Below, piece after piece: positions 35,258 to 43,929 of a DNA stretch of 64,000 bases. Position 1 is the stretch's first letter. Each line of letters opens with the position of its first letter. Position numbers and translations under genes: made by a program. The DNA is taken from contig NZ_CP130319.1 in the NCBI RefSeq assembly GCF_032271945.1, positions 5,227,001-5,291,000 of the forward strand, given 5' to 3'. The stretch is from Paenibacillus sp. MBLB1832 (lineage in GTDB: Bacteria; Bacillota; Bacilli; Paenibacillales; NBRC-103111). A model generated the notes under the pieces. That model searched no databases, was not told where the DNA came from, and was given only the letters and a program-made list of their open reading frames with translations.

Positions 35258-36181
35258 ATGACGACAACTGTTGACTATGTATCCCGTGATTATTTACCGA
35301 AACGAAACCTTCGCCATGGAGCAAGAACGTTACAACGTTTACCCGAAGGTGCTCCATCACAACCCTATACCTTATTTCAAGTAAAGCCGCATGGGCCGCT
35401 GATCGGAGCAGAAATTGATGGTGTTGATCTCAGTCAACCACTTCGTCCAGAGTTGAAGGAGGAACTCAATCGAGCGCTATTGGAGTGGAAAGTGTTATTT
35501 TTCCGCAATCAAGCCATCACAAGCGAGCAACATATTGACTTTGCTAAGCAGTGGGGCGATTTGGAGACACATCCCTTCTTACCGCAAGGAAATGTGGAAG
35601 AGATTACAAGATTCGCTAAGGATGAGAAAGTTGCGGGGATGGAAAATATTTGGCACTCCGATGTATCGTGGCGCCTGAATCCTGCACTTGGTGCCGTGCT
35701 GCGGTTAGTGGAAGTGCCCCCATTTGGCGGCGATACGATATGGGCCGATATGGCGGCCGCTTATGACAACCTACCCGATGAAATCAAAACGAAAATCGAT
35801 GGACTTACAGCCATTCATGATTTCACACCGTCCTTCGGACGCAGACTTGCTCCAGATGTATTGGCAGCCAAACAGATTGAATTGCCTGCCGCCGAGCATC
35901 CCGTCGTTCGCACTCATCCTGAAACAGGACGCAAAACCTTATACGTCAACGCCGCCTTCACGATCCGCATTGTTGGCTTAGAGCCAGATGAGAGTGAGAA
36001 ATTGCTCACCTACCTCTTCGCACAGGCGCATCTTCCTGAATACCAGGTTCGTCTGCATTGGGAAAAGGACACCATCGCCTTCTGGGATAACCGTGCGACG
36101 CAGCATTACGCCGTTTCCGATTATTTCCCGAATCGTCGGGTTGTTGAACGTGTATCCATCGTCGGAGATGTGCCATTTTAA
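35258..36181 (+). CDS. tauD: TauD/TfdA-family Fe(II)/2-oxoglutarate dioxygenase
   Basis: 307 residues. It hydroxylates taurine or a related sulfonate next to the sulfur, releasing sulfite for sulfur nutrition. The iron ligands are H and D in NIWHSDVSW and a distal histidine in RATQHYAVSDY; the 2-oxoglutarate arginine is in RRVVERVSIVGD. ALLEWKVLFFRNQAITSEQHI is the conserved N-terminal motif. AAAGGAGAG precedes the ATG. It is followed by the ssuA-like binding protein gene after 20 bases. Confidence 0.92.
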   Translation: MTTTVDYVSRDYLPKRNLRHGARTLQRLPEGAPSQPYTLFQVKPHGPLIGAEIDGVDLSQPLRPELKEELNRALLEWKVLFFRNQAITSEQHIDFAKQWGDLETHPFLPQGNVEEITRFAKDEKVAGMENIWHSDVSWRLNPALGAVLRLVEVPPFGGDTIWADMAAAYDNLPDEIKTKIDGLTAIHDFTPSFGRRLAPDVLAAKQIELPAAEHPVVRTHPETGRKTLYVNAAFTIRIVGLEPDESEKLLTYLFAQAHLPEYQVRLHWEKDTIAFWDNRATQHYAVSDYFPNRRVVERVSIVGDVPF

Positions 36182-36201
36182 ATTCTTAGGAGGATTTCGC
36201 C

Positions 36202-37212
36202 ATGTCAAAATTTCTATCCCACAAACCAATGCTTCTCGTCACTGCAGCATTTCTATCACTAACCGTGCTTGCAGGTTGCGCATCGAATAAAAGCGATACG
36301 AAGAACGCTTCCGCTCCAGCCAAAGATCCGATAAAAGTCAATGTAGCCATTAATGGCGGCATTAGTCCTCTCACTGTTTTAAAAGAAAAAGGCTGGTTGC
36401 AAGAAGCTTTCAAGGCAGAGAATGCCGAGATCGTGTGGAGCGAGTTCCCAAGTGGTCCACCGCTGCTCGAAGCCCTTGTTGCGGGTCGCGTTGACGTATC
36501 TTTCTTAGGCGATGGCGCCACACTTAGCGGGCTATCCTCTGGCTTGCCTTTCCAAATCATTGGATTAACCTCTGAAGGGGCACGCAGCAATGCTCTAATA
36601 GTCCCTGCCAATAGCCCGATTAAGAGTGTTGAAGATTTGAAAGGGAAAAAGGTGGCGCTAGCCAAAGGTACGACAGCACACGTTTACCTGCTTAAATTAT
36701 TAAGTGCTCACGGCTTGCAGCCGAATAGCGTCGAAATCGTCAATCTTCAACCAGACGATGCTGCTGCAGCCTTCACGAGTGGTCAGTTGGATGCTTGGGT
36801 GGCATGGGATCCCAATATCACGATTCAACTTGGCAGTGGCAAGGCGAAATCCATCGCTTGGGATAAGGAAGGTATCCTTTCTCCCGTATCGTTAATCGCG
36901 CAAAATGATTTCTTAACCAAGCACCCTAACCTTGTCACAACCTATCTCAAGCAATATAAAAAAGCAGCAGCATGGATGAAAGACAACCAGGATGATGCCG
37001 CTAAGCTGTTCTCTGAGCAGAAGAAGGTCCCTGTTGATACCATGAAAACACTCTTAACGAACTCATCTGTAGACCTTCAGGCTTATACGGATAAAACGAT
37101 AAAAGCACAACAAGAGACGGCTGATTTGTTACTGTCTAATGGATTTATTAAAAAAACAGTGGATGTTAAAGCTTTCATCAACAACAAGCTAGTCCAAGAT
37201 GCATTAAAGTAG
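36202..37212 (+). CDS. ssuA: Aliphatic sulfonate-binding lipoprotein (SsuA family)
   Basis: 336 residues. The signal peptide ends at the lipobox VLAGC; a short linker follows. The mature NMT1/THI5-like fold has INGGISPLTVLKEKGWLQEAF, FPSGPPLLEALVAGRVDVSFLGDG, and LKGKKVALAKGTTAHVYLLKLL, typical of SsuA proteins. It would be tethered outside the membrane and deliver sulfonates to the SsuB-SsuC transporter encoded divergently. AGGAGG lies upstream of the ATG. Confidence 0.92.
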   Translation: MSKFLSHKPMLLVTAAFLSLTVLAGCASNKSDTKNASAPAKDPIKVNVAINGGISPLTVLKEKGWLQEAFKAENAEIVWSEFPSGPPLLEALVAGRVDVSFLGDGATLSGLSSGLPFQIIGLTSEGARSNALIVPANSPIKSVEDLKGKKVALAKGTTAHVYLLKLLSAHGLQPNSVEIVNLQPDDAAAAFTSGQLDAWVAWDPNITIQLGSGKAKSIAWDKEGILSPVSLIAQNDFLTKHPNLVTTYLKQYKKAAAWMKDNQDDAAKLFSEQKKVPVDTMKTLLTNSSVDLQAYTDKTIKAQQETADLLLSNGFIKKTVDVKAFINNKLVQDALK

Positions 37213-37225
37213 ACTGCACAAAACG

Positions 37226-37265
37226 AAGACCGTCCCGAACAAATCCACTTGTTCAGGACGGTCTT
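37226..37265. terminator. Bidirectional terminator between ssuA and the injection-system operon
   Basis: AAGACCGTCC at 37226-37235 pairs with GGACGGTCTT at 37256-37265, and the stem continues with GAACAA/TTGTTC. It lies between convergent transcription units and closes the long minus-strand operon. Confidence 0.9.
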
Positions 37266-37278
37266 ATTTGTTTGACCC

Positions 37279-38979
37279 TTACTCCGCGTCGCTTCCCGCC
37301 GAAGCCGCTTCCCGCATCGCGGACAGCGCCTCATCCAGCGAGTCTCCGCTGGCACCTCCAACGCTGCTGCCACTCGCCGCACTCGCCATCTCGGCGCTAT
37401 ACGCCCACCAACGCACACGTACATTGCTCGGCTCGTTCGTTTGCTGCACCTTCACGCCGATGCGGAAGGTACCCTTCTGCGGATAAGCGATTGTGCCGAT
37501 CTTCACTTCCGGCGCATCCGGTTCAAACTCGCTGCCTTTGAACACCTCAGCAGCAGCCCCGCCGTACACGCGATCGCCCGCCGCCAACATATCCGAGAAC
37601 GCATCCCCGCTGCGCTCCTCCAGGCTCGTGATAATCAGCACATTACCCTCGCCCAGACCGTGTACGATCTCGCCAGAATAAAAGCTTTTCGTTGCGCGCC
37701 CGAAAGGCGAAACCGCAATCTTCGTGAATGGCTCAATCGGAATATCCACATAGCCGCTCACGATACCCGCAAGCCCCGTGCCGCCGCCCGCTGGAATGCC
37801 GAGATCGAAGCTCAGCTCGCTGATCGCATGGTTGTAATTCACGTTTAACTCAGGCTTTTGCCCAGGAGCCAACGTTTTCACCTTCGATTTGGTCACGAAT
37901 TGACCCGAAGTTTCCTCCCGATACTGGCTAGCCTGACTAAGCTTATACATCACCGATGTATTATAAACATACTCATCGAATGGAACTTGCTCAACACTCT
38001 CGATGACATACGTAGGTCCTACTTGAATTAAACAAATTTTAGCGAGATAGACACAAGGTTCTGACGGTGCCTCAAGCGAAGCCTCCAAGGATTGCTTCAC
38101 GAAGTCAGACATCAAGCGCTCTTTCACCGCTTCCGACACGATCTGAATCTCACCAACAGACTGCACCTGCAGCTCCAACTGCTTGTCGTCCACCATTAAT
38201 GCCGCTCCATCCGCTAGAACACCAACGGTTGCCTTCACATTAGCTGTGCTGTCCGCACGCAGGAGAACCGTCATTTCATACTCGCTCTCTTGGCTATCCT
38301 GCGGCTCTTGGAAAACGATTCGCTTTCCATTGATCGCCTCTACCCGCGTAGCATCCAGCTCATATTGGAAGGACACGCGGCCTACCTTTAACGTTTTCTC
38401 AAAACGCAGCTTCATCTCAAACAACTGCCCTGGATTCACATAACGAGGCGTCGTTTGCAGAACGCGAATATGTTTGTCTTGATATAGGACGATCGTCTGA
38501 TCCGTCAAGTTGGCTAATGGCAACGAAGCTGGGTCCGGTGCATCCTCGCGAATGAAGAGCCGGTAGCTTTCCAGCACACGGTTATAGTCATTAATTTCAT
38601 CCGAACGGATGGAAGAATTCGCAACGGCGTGTACGGGTTCTTTTTCCTTTTCATCATAAGCAATGCAGAGGTAGACGTTCTTCGCGTACTGGTTATTGCT
38701 GAATCCATCCATCATGGACAGCTTCATCGTCATTGGAGACGGCACGACAATCTCCCGTCCAAGAGCATCAATCGCTGCTCCCATTTCGACGGAGACCGAT
38801 TTCTCATCCACCGCTACGACCTGCAAACCAGTCAAAACGCCAGATCCATGCAGAAGTCGGTTCATCATGCGGCGTTTATCATTGAAATATTTTTGCTCCG
38901 ACTCAAAATCTCTGACCGTCAGCAGCTTCCCATAGAAATACCGATTGCGTTCAAACGGGTAATAACGTGATTTTTTCAT
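37279..38979 (-). CDS. eCIS-associated accessory protein of unknown function (566 residues)
   Basis: 566 residues, last gene of the injection-system operon. The N terminus YYPFERNRYFYGKLLTVRDFESEQKYFNDKRR recurs in proteins next to contractile injection and tail-like loci, to my knowledge without a defined role. It is followed by beta-rich segments (GSGVLTGLQVVAVDEKSVSVEMGAAIDALGREIV) and a middle domain with DATRVEAINGKRIVFQEPQ. A Gly/Ser/Ala-rich C-terminal tail with DEALSAMREA closes it. No signal peptide, membrane helix or toxin motif was seen. Position and fold suggest an outer baseplate or fibre-like component. Confidence 0.6.
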   Translation of the reverse strand: MKKSRYYPFERNRYFYGKLLTVRDFESEQKYFNDKRRMMNRLLHGSGVLTGLQVVAVDEKSVSVEMGAAIDALGREIVVPSPMTMKLSMMDGFSNNQYAKNVYLCIAYDEKEKEPVHAVANSSIRSDEINDYNRVLESYRLFIREDAPDPASLPLANLTDQTIVLYQDKHIRVLQTTPRYVNPGQLFEMKLRFEKTLKVGRVSFQYELDATRVEAINGKRIVFQEPQDSQESEYEMTVLLRADSTANVKATVGVLADGAALMVDDKQLELQVQSVGEIQIVSEAVKERLMSDFVKQSLEASLEAPSEPCVYLAKICLIQVGPTYVIESVEQVPFDEYVYNTSVMYKLSQASQYREETSGQFVTKSKVKTLAPGQKPELNVNYNHAISELSFDLGIPAGGGTGLAGIVSGYVDIPIEPFTKIAVSPFGRATKSFYSGEIVHGLGEGNVLIITSLEERSGDAFSDMLAAGDRVYGGAAAEVFKGSEFEPDAPEVKIGTIAYPQKGTFRIGVKVQQTNEPSNVRVRWWAYSAEMASAASGSSVGGASGDSLDEALSAMREAASAGSDAE

Positions 38980-39005
38980 AAGGATACCCTCACCTTCTCT
39001 ACCAT

Positions 39006-41123
39006 TTATTCGATTTCGGAATCTAGTCCCAAGCGCGTATGAATATCCATGCGTTTATCACGATCTACATCAATCAGCACCGTATTGTAAGGCATCGATG
39101 ACCGCTGATCGAGGGTTAATAAGGTTGGCTCTGATAAATACGTATTAATACCCAGGTAGGTATGCATATCCGCGTACATCCAAGGCTGCAGCACAATCAA
39201 TTTGCCTTCCGTGTAAGCAGGCTTCTGATCTTCAATGATATGTTCAATAATTAACCGCTGCGCGTCCGTTCGGACCGATTCCGGCTTCAGCAGCACACAG
39301 AACGTGTAAGGATTATCCCCATATAATTGGGCAAAAAGCTTCCGCAGTTCCGAAGTCTCCTGCATCATCTTGAACTGGAAATATTCCAGGACGAACGGTT
39401 CGGACCCCGTGTAAATCTGAAGCATACGGATTAAGCCTTCTCGCGTGCCCCTCAATTTATAAAGCTCTGGCGCCCGCTTAATCAGCTCTCGGAGCTTCCG
39501 CTCACCCCAAGCCTCATGCTCGGTAATCGCCAGCCAACCACCTAGCCATTCCAAATACGTCCCCGACACTGCATCTGGGTCAAAATGAGCGGAAATCCGA
39601 TCGATTTTATCCTCCATATCGTCAAAAAACGTACTGAACATCGCGAGGAACCGCTCCAGGAAAGGACTGTGCTCCTCATCCTGCTGGTACATCGGCGGCA
39701 AATAGGAGATCAGCGAGGTCCGAGGGTAATACACTCTCAGCTTGCGAATAAACGGCGATGTTTGCTCGCTGCCAACGAGTTCGATTTTGAACCACAGATA
39801 CCGCCCCTGTGCATTCATCAACAGCGCATCCTTCGGATTCAGAATCGGCTCCGACCAGAGGTCTCGCGTCGCTCGAAGCTTCTCTCTGGCCGTGATACTA
39901 GGATCTGTGAAATAGCTAGAATAATTGAGATAATGCCCATCAATCTCCCCTTCACTTTCATCCGAGGCAAAATAGGAAAAGCGAATCTGCGTCTCTTCCG
40001 GAATGTCCGCTTCCAGTCGTATTTTGTGCCAGACTGTCTCCGTCTCGGTCGTATCCAGCTCGGAAGAGAAGTACACGGCCTCAGGCAGCTGCGTATCCTC
40101 TAGCAGCATCGTGCGAGACCGCAGGTCCAGCAAGGAGATCTGACCGCTCATGCGATCAAACACATACAGGCGGTTGCGCCCATCCTGCACTAATTTATCT
40201 GTACGACCACGGAAGCCAGTCACCTTATCCAGGGATTCGCCATTGCCGCGATATTTTAAAATGAAACGCTCGGTCACGCCCTCTTGCTGCGCATAACCGC
40301 TGTCCCCAATATAGAGATTATGATTCGTATCAATGGAAATTCCTGCAAATCGCCCTTCTTGCTCCAATGGAAAATGCAATGGCTCTCTTCCATCTTCGTG
40401 GAACACAGACACAGTCCGAAGCTGCGTATCCAGCAAAGCTAACGTACCGTCCGCAGCAGCTGTGTAGTAGCGTCCTTGCAGTTTACTTATTGGCGTCGCC
40501 TCTGTCATTCGCAGTGCTTCATGCTCGAATACCCTAGTGACTTCACCTGCCGAATTCCACTGTATAATGCCAATCCTGCCGTCCTTCGGGACTTCGGGAC
40601 TTCCATTCATACCAACCGTAATATCCAAGGGAACGGTGATGTACAGCGTATTGACGGTTTTGAGCTTCGCATTCACCGAGAGCGGATACAGACTGAGTCC
40701 CTCCCACTCCTGTGTCGCCCACATCGTCTGACCATTTGAAATGGAATAGAGCGCAAGTCTTCTCTCAATCCCCTCGCTGGCATCGGCAATGATCAGAAGA
40801 TCACCCATCGAAGCAAGCTGCGCCCCCGGACTGAACAACTCATGACCGCGGCGAAACAGCAGCTCTCTATGGCGACTTTCATCATCATACACCCACACAT
40901 TCGCCGACTCGTCCAAAAGAATCAGCTTCCGCCCAGGCCCCACCGTCATATCTTGAATCGGAGGAATTCCTTCCAGCTCATCCGTGCGAACGATGCGATG
41001 AATGCTGTACTTCTCGGTCTGTGCAATCGAAAAGCCATGCTCATCCATATGAATATTCGCATCGTACCCTTGCTCCCAATCCATCGGTTTATTGAGCGAA
41101 AAAAACGTTTGACCATCCCCCAT
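39006..41123 (-). CDS. Phage tail protein I-like baseplate protein with N-terminal beta-propeller-like domain (Afp12-type)
   Basis: 705 residues, ATG at 41123 behind GAGGTGA. Residues about 10-330 show repeating propeller-like strands (ILLDESANVWVYDD, ALLDTQLRTVSVFHEDG, GISIDTNHNLYIGDSGY, RLYVFDRMSGQISLLDL). A beta domain (about 340-460) follows, then the tail protein I module: SYLPPMYQQDEEHSPFLERFLAMFSTFFDDMEDKIDRI and YLEWLGGWLAI, with KLRGTREGLIRMLQIYTG. Protein I links the baseplate wedge to fibres. Here the propeller may act as a built-in receptor-binding or assembly domain because no separate fibre gene is seen. Confidence 0.85.
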   Translation of the reverse strand: MGDGQTFFSLNKPMDWEQGYDANIHMDEHGFSIAQTEKYSIHRIVRTDELEGIPPIQDMTVGPGRKLILLDESANVWVYDDESRHRELLFRRGHELFSPGAQLASMGDLLIIADASEGIERRLALYSISNGQTMWATQEWEGLSLYPLSVNAKLKTVNTLYITVPLDITVGMNGSPEVPKDGRIGIIQWNSAGEVTRVFEHEALRMTEATPISKLQGRYYTAAADGTLALLDTQLRTVSVFHEDGREPLHFPLEQEGRFAGISIDTNHNLYIGDSGYAQQEGVTERFILKYRGNGESLDKVTGFRGRTDKLVQDGRNRLYVFDRMSGQISLLDLRSRTMLLEDTQLPEAVYFSSELDTTETETVWHKIRLEADIPEETQIRFSYFASDESEGEIDGHYLNYSSYFTDPSITAREKLRATRDLWSEPILNPKDALLMNAQGRYLWFKIELVGSEQTSPFIRKLRVYYPRTSLISYLPPMYQQDEEHSPFLERFLAMFSTFFDDMEDKIDRISAHFDPDAVSGTYLEWLGGWLAITEHEAWGERKLRELIKRAPELYKLRGTREGLIRMLQIYTGSEPFVLEYFQFKMMQETSELRKLFAQLYGDNPYTFCVLLKPESVRTDAQRLIIEHIIEDQKPAYTEGKLIVLQPWMYADMHTYLGINTYLSEPTLLTLDQRSSMPYNTVLIDVDRDKRMDIHTRLGLDSEIE

Positions 41124-41156
41124 CGTTCGTCACCTCATTTCCCAAGAAATTAAACC

Positions 41157-43397
41157 CTACAAATCTGTCAGACTGATCGTCTCGACCTCGTGATCCCCAG
41201 AGTAAACCAGGGCATAAGGCGGGATATGTATATCCCCTGCGCCATCTTTATGGAACCCGGTGCCTTCGGCGTCCAGCCAAATGTCCTGCACGTACACGAC
41301 ACCTTTGATCCGCGAAATCACACCGTAGATATCGCCCTTGTACACCGTCCGCCCGAAACGCCAACCCTCTTCGCCCTGCCCATGATCCATGGGCGCAAGC
41401 AAGCGTTTGAGCTCCAGCACGATGCGGCGCTGCTCGTTCTTATACTTCGGCTCCATGACGACGACCGCATGGACCGTGATTTTGATATATGCTGCTGGAA
41501 TCACATGCAGCTCGGTCGTCAACAGACGATGCCGATCCAGATGCTGCTTAATCGTCTGCAGGAAGCCCTTCCCTGCCCGAGGCTTATCGCTCTCGCTGTA
41601 GGGCACGACCACCACGGTCATCTGCGCCGGTGCCGTGACCCGCGGAAAGTCCCGCATCCCCGGCTTATACAGCGGGATGGCTTTCACCCGCGCGACGCGA
41701 AGCCCTGGCGCCGCCTTCGCGATCGCCTCGTAGTCCTCGGCGGTCACCGCACGCGTCGGTGCCGCCAGCTCGCGCTGCACGCGCAGCTTCGCCTGCGCGA
41801 GCGTTTCCGCCTCGCGGCCGCCTCGCGCCGCGAACGGGTTCGTCACGCTCATGCCTGGCGCAGCCGCAAAGCCAAAGCCCGTCACGAGGCCGTCCTTGAC
41901 GTTGCCTCGTACGCCGCCGCCCGCCTGCAAGGCCAGGAACCGAATGTTCGGTTCCCCGGACTTGCGCGGCACCAGCCCCGCTTCGTTATTCCCGAAGCGG
42001 ATCGTGCCTGCAGCGGCGTCGTAGACGTAGTGGCGGTCTGTGGACTTCGAGTTATCGAAGTCATCGACCGCCGTCCAATCGTCCCAGACGAAGCTGTCTT
42101 CACCACGCGGCCGATAGCCCACTTGCAGCAGCATGCTGCTAGGCTTGAACGCGCGGCCGCGGGAGATCTCGAAGGTCTGCCCAGGCAGACCTTTGCTGTT
42201 GCCAACCCAGCGGCCATAGTCGAAATCGGCCGTATAGGCAATGAATCGCACCCGCTTCGCGCCTTGCGGCGGGATGCTTCCGTGCTCCCCGTCGCCGAAG
42301 CGCAGACGGGTCACTCGGCGGACCGAATCCTGCTGCAGCTCGCAGCAGAGATCGTCAGGTCCGCAAGCCTTTAGGCTAGCTACGACGTGCCAGTCGCGCC
42401 AACGCCCTTGCTCATCCAGCACCTGCACGGTGTGCAGGCCTGTATACGCGAGATGCGAAATCAGCTCATAGCGCTGATTCGGCTCGCCCGTGCTGTTGAA
42501 AGCGCGGACTTCGCTAAGCGTTTCCTGCTCCACAGCGCGTACGGTATTGAGCGTGATTTTTTCAATTTTGGGAGCCAGTTCATATCCATCTTCTTCCAAT
42601 GTGCAGCAGATCCAGTACCGACTGCGGTCATCGGCTGGATACAAAGACATCGGCTTCATGTCGGAGGTGATGGAGAATTTTAGCTCGCCGCTCTGGGACA
42701 AATGCACCGTCGTATCACTGTGCGTTTCAATCGGCAGCCAGCTCTCGGTCTGCTCTTCTTTCCCCGCGCCAGCGAACGACCATGCCACTTTAGCCGATGA
42801 GACCAATGGATCTGTTTTATCGAGTAGCGGATTAACCTTTACGGGGTAGCGATCAAATAAGTTAAAATAAATCGAAATCTCCGTGTCCACTGGCAGTGCA
42901 CGATCAAAACCGAGATACAAATGCGCCCCTTTGCGCGCCTCTGCGCCGAAAGCGTAAAACGCAATTTTCGCCTGATTGTTGGACGTATAGTTCGCTGCTG
43001 CCGTTTCCGTTCGGACGAGCACCTTCTCTAATGTCGCAGGCACCAGCTGCACCGTACTCTGCGTCTCAAACCTCAAATCCATCGCGAGAAGCGGTGTCCC
43101 TTTGGGGAGCACAAGCTGCCCCTCATTACCCGTGAAAGTTACCTCGCAAGCGGCAGATACAGCATCCTGCGGACGAATGCCCAGCAGCTTCAAGAACTTG
43201 CGCTCACTGCGCTCAGTTACACGGTTCAAGTAATATTGTTGCATCTCTGTTACCCAGGACATCAGTTCCAACAAGGTAATGCCAGGATCATGCGCGTTTT
43301 CGTCTGTCCACTCAGGGAATAGCTTCGGAATCGACTTCCGCGCTTCCATGACCATCTGTTCGAACATGCGATCATCTAAATTCGGTATAGGCAGCAA
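41157..43397 (-). CDS. Putative baseplate assembly protein, J-like (Afp11-type)
   Basis: 746 residues, TTG start behind AAGGAGGTGA. The opening LPIPNLDDRMFEQMVMEARKSIPKLFPEWTDENAHDPGITLLELMSWVTEMQQYYLNRV is typical of the TIGR02243-type baseplate proteins in tail-like systems. The C-terminal part (about 530-740) has AAPTRAVTAEDYEAIAKAAPGLRVARVKAIP, the baseplate J-like motif, followed by TVVVVPYSESDKPR. It forms the wedge ring around the spike hub. GC content rises in the last third of the gene. It follows a 52-bp repeat array. Confidence 0.88.
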   Translation of the reverse strand: MLPIPNLDDRMFEQMVMEARKSIPKLFPEWTDENAHDPGITLLELMSWVTEMQQYYLNRVTERSERKFLKLLGIRPQDAVSAACEVTFTGNEGQLVLPKGTPLLAMDLRFETQSTVQLVPATLEKVLVRTETAAANYTSNNQAKIAFYAFGAEARKGAHLYLGFDRALPVDTEISIYFNLFDRYPVKVNPLLDKTDPLVSSAKVAWSFAGAGKEEQTESWLPIETHSDTTVHLSQSGELKFSITSDMKPMSLYPADDRSRYWICCTLEEDGYELAPKIEKITLNTVRAVEQETLSEVRAFNSTGEPNQRYELISHLAYTGLHTVQVLDEQGRWRDWHVVASLKACGPDDLCCELQQDSVRRVTRLRFGDGEHGSIPPQGAKRVRFIAYTADFDYGRWVGNSKGLPGQTFEISRGRAFKPSSMLLQVGYRPRGEDSFVWDDWTAVDDFDNSKSTDRHYVYDAAAGTIRFGNNEAGLVPRKSGEPNIRFLALQAGGGVRGNVKDGLVTGFGFAAAPGMSVTNPFAARGGREAETLAQAKLRVQRELAAPTRAVTAEDYEAIAKAAPGLRVARVKAIPLYKPGMRDFPRVTAPAQMTVVVVPYSESDKPRAGKGFLQTIKQHLDRHRLLTTELHVIPAAYIKITVHAVVVMEPKYKNEQRRIVLELKRLLAPMDHGQGEEGWRFGRTVYKGDIYGVISRIKGVVYVQDIWLDAEGTGFHKDGAGDIHIPPYALVYSGDHEVETISLTDL

Positions 43398-43411
43398 TTG
43401 TGCTCACCTCC

Positions 43412-43925
43412 TTTGTTTTTTCGACTACCTGTACGAGCGGCGCTACTCTCTCACTCGAATTAGTCGATTTTTCCGTCTAACTCTACCCGTAGCGCCACTC
43501 TTTCACCCGAATTAGTCGATTTTTCCGTCTAACTCTACCCGTAGCGCCACTCTTTCACCCGAATTAGTCGATTTTTCCGCCTAACTCTACCTGCAGCGCC
43601 ACTCTTTCTCCCGAATTAGTCGATTTTTCCGCCTAACTCTACCTGCAGCGCCACTCTTTCTCCTGAATTAGTCGATTTTTCCGTCTAACTCTACCCGTAG
43701 CGCCACTCTTTCACCCGAATTAGTCGATTTTTCCGCCTAACTCTACCTGCAGCGCCACTCTTTCTCCCGAATTAGTCGATTTTTCCGCCTAACTCTACCT
43801 GCAGCGCCACTCTTTCTCCTGAATTAGTCGATTTTTCCGCCTAACTCTTCCTGCAGCGCCACTCTTTCTCCCGAATTAGTCAATTTTTCCGCCTAATTCT
43901 ACTTGTAGCACCACTTGCCACCCGA
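43412..43925. repeat. Tandem array of nine 52-bp repeats between two baseplate genes
   Basis: GAATTAGTCGATTTTTCCG recurs at exact 52-base spacing starting at 43457, 43509, 43561, 43613, 43665, 43717, 43769, 43821 and 43873 (last copy with one change); partial units flank it. Two subtypes are seen, with CTACCCGTAGCG...TTTCACCC (A) and CTACCTGCAGCG...TTTCTCCC/T (B, B'). The order A-B-B' occurs twice in a row, a 156-bp higher-order duplication. Each unit carries an imperfect inverted repeat, TTAGTCG-ATTTTTC-CGTCTAA or its C variant. 52 is not a multiple of three, so it is not a protein repeat. Confidence 0.95.
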
Positions 43926-43929
43926 AAGC

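Noticed and set aside
41190-42374. Long open frame antisense to the 746-residue baseplate gene
   Set aside because: It lies in a GC-rich stretch where the third-position bias of the real gene keeps the opposite frame open; the translation is Arg/His-rich with no domain and no ribosome binding site.
43412-43925. CRISPR-like array
   Set aside because: The 52-base units follow each other without variable spacers and no cas genes are nearby; it is a simple tandem repeat.
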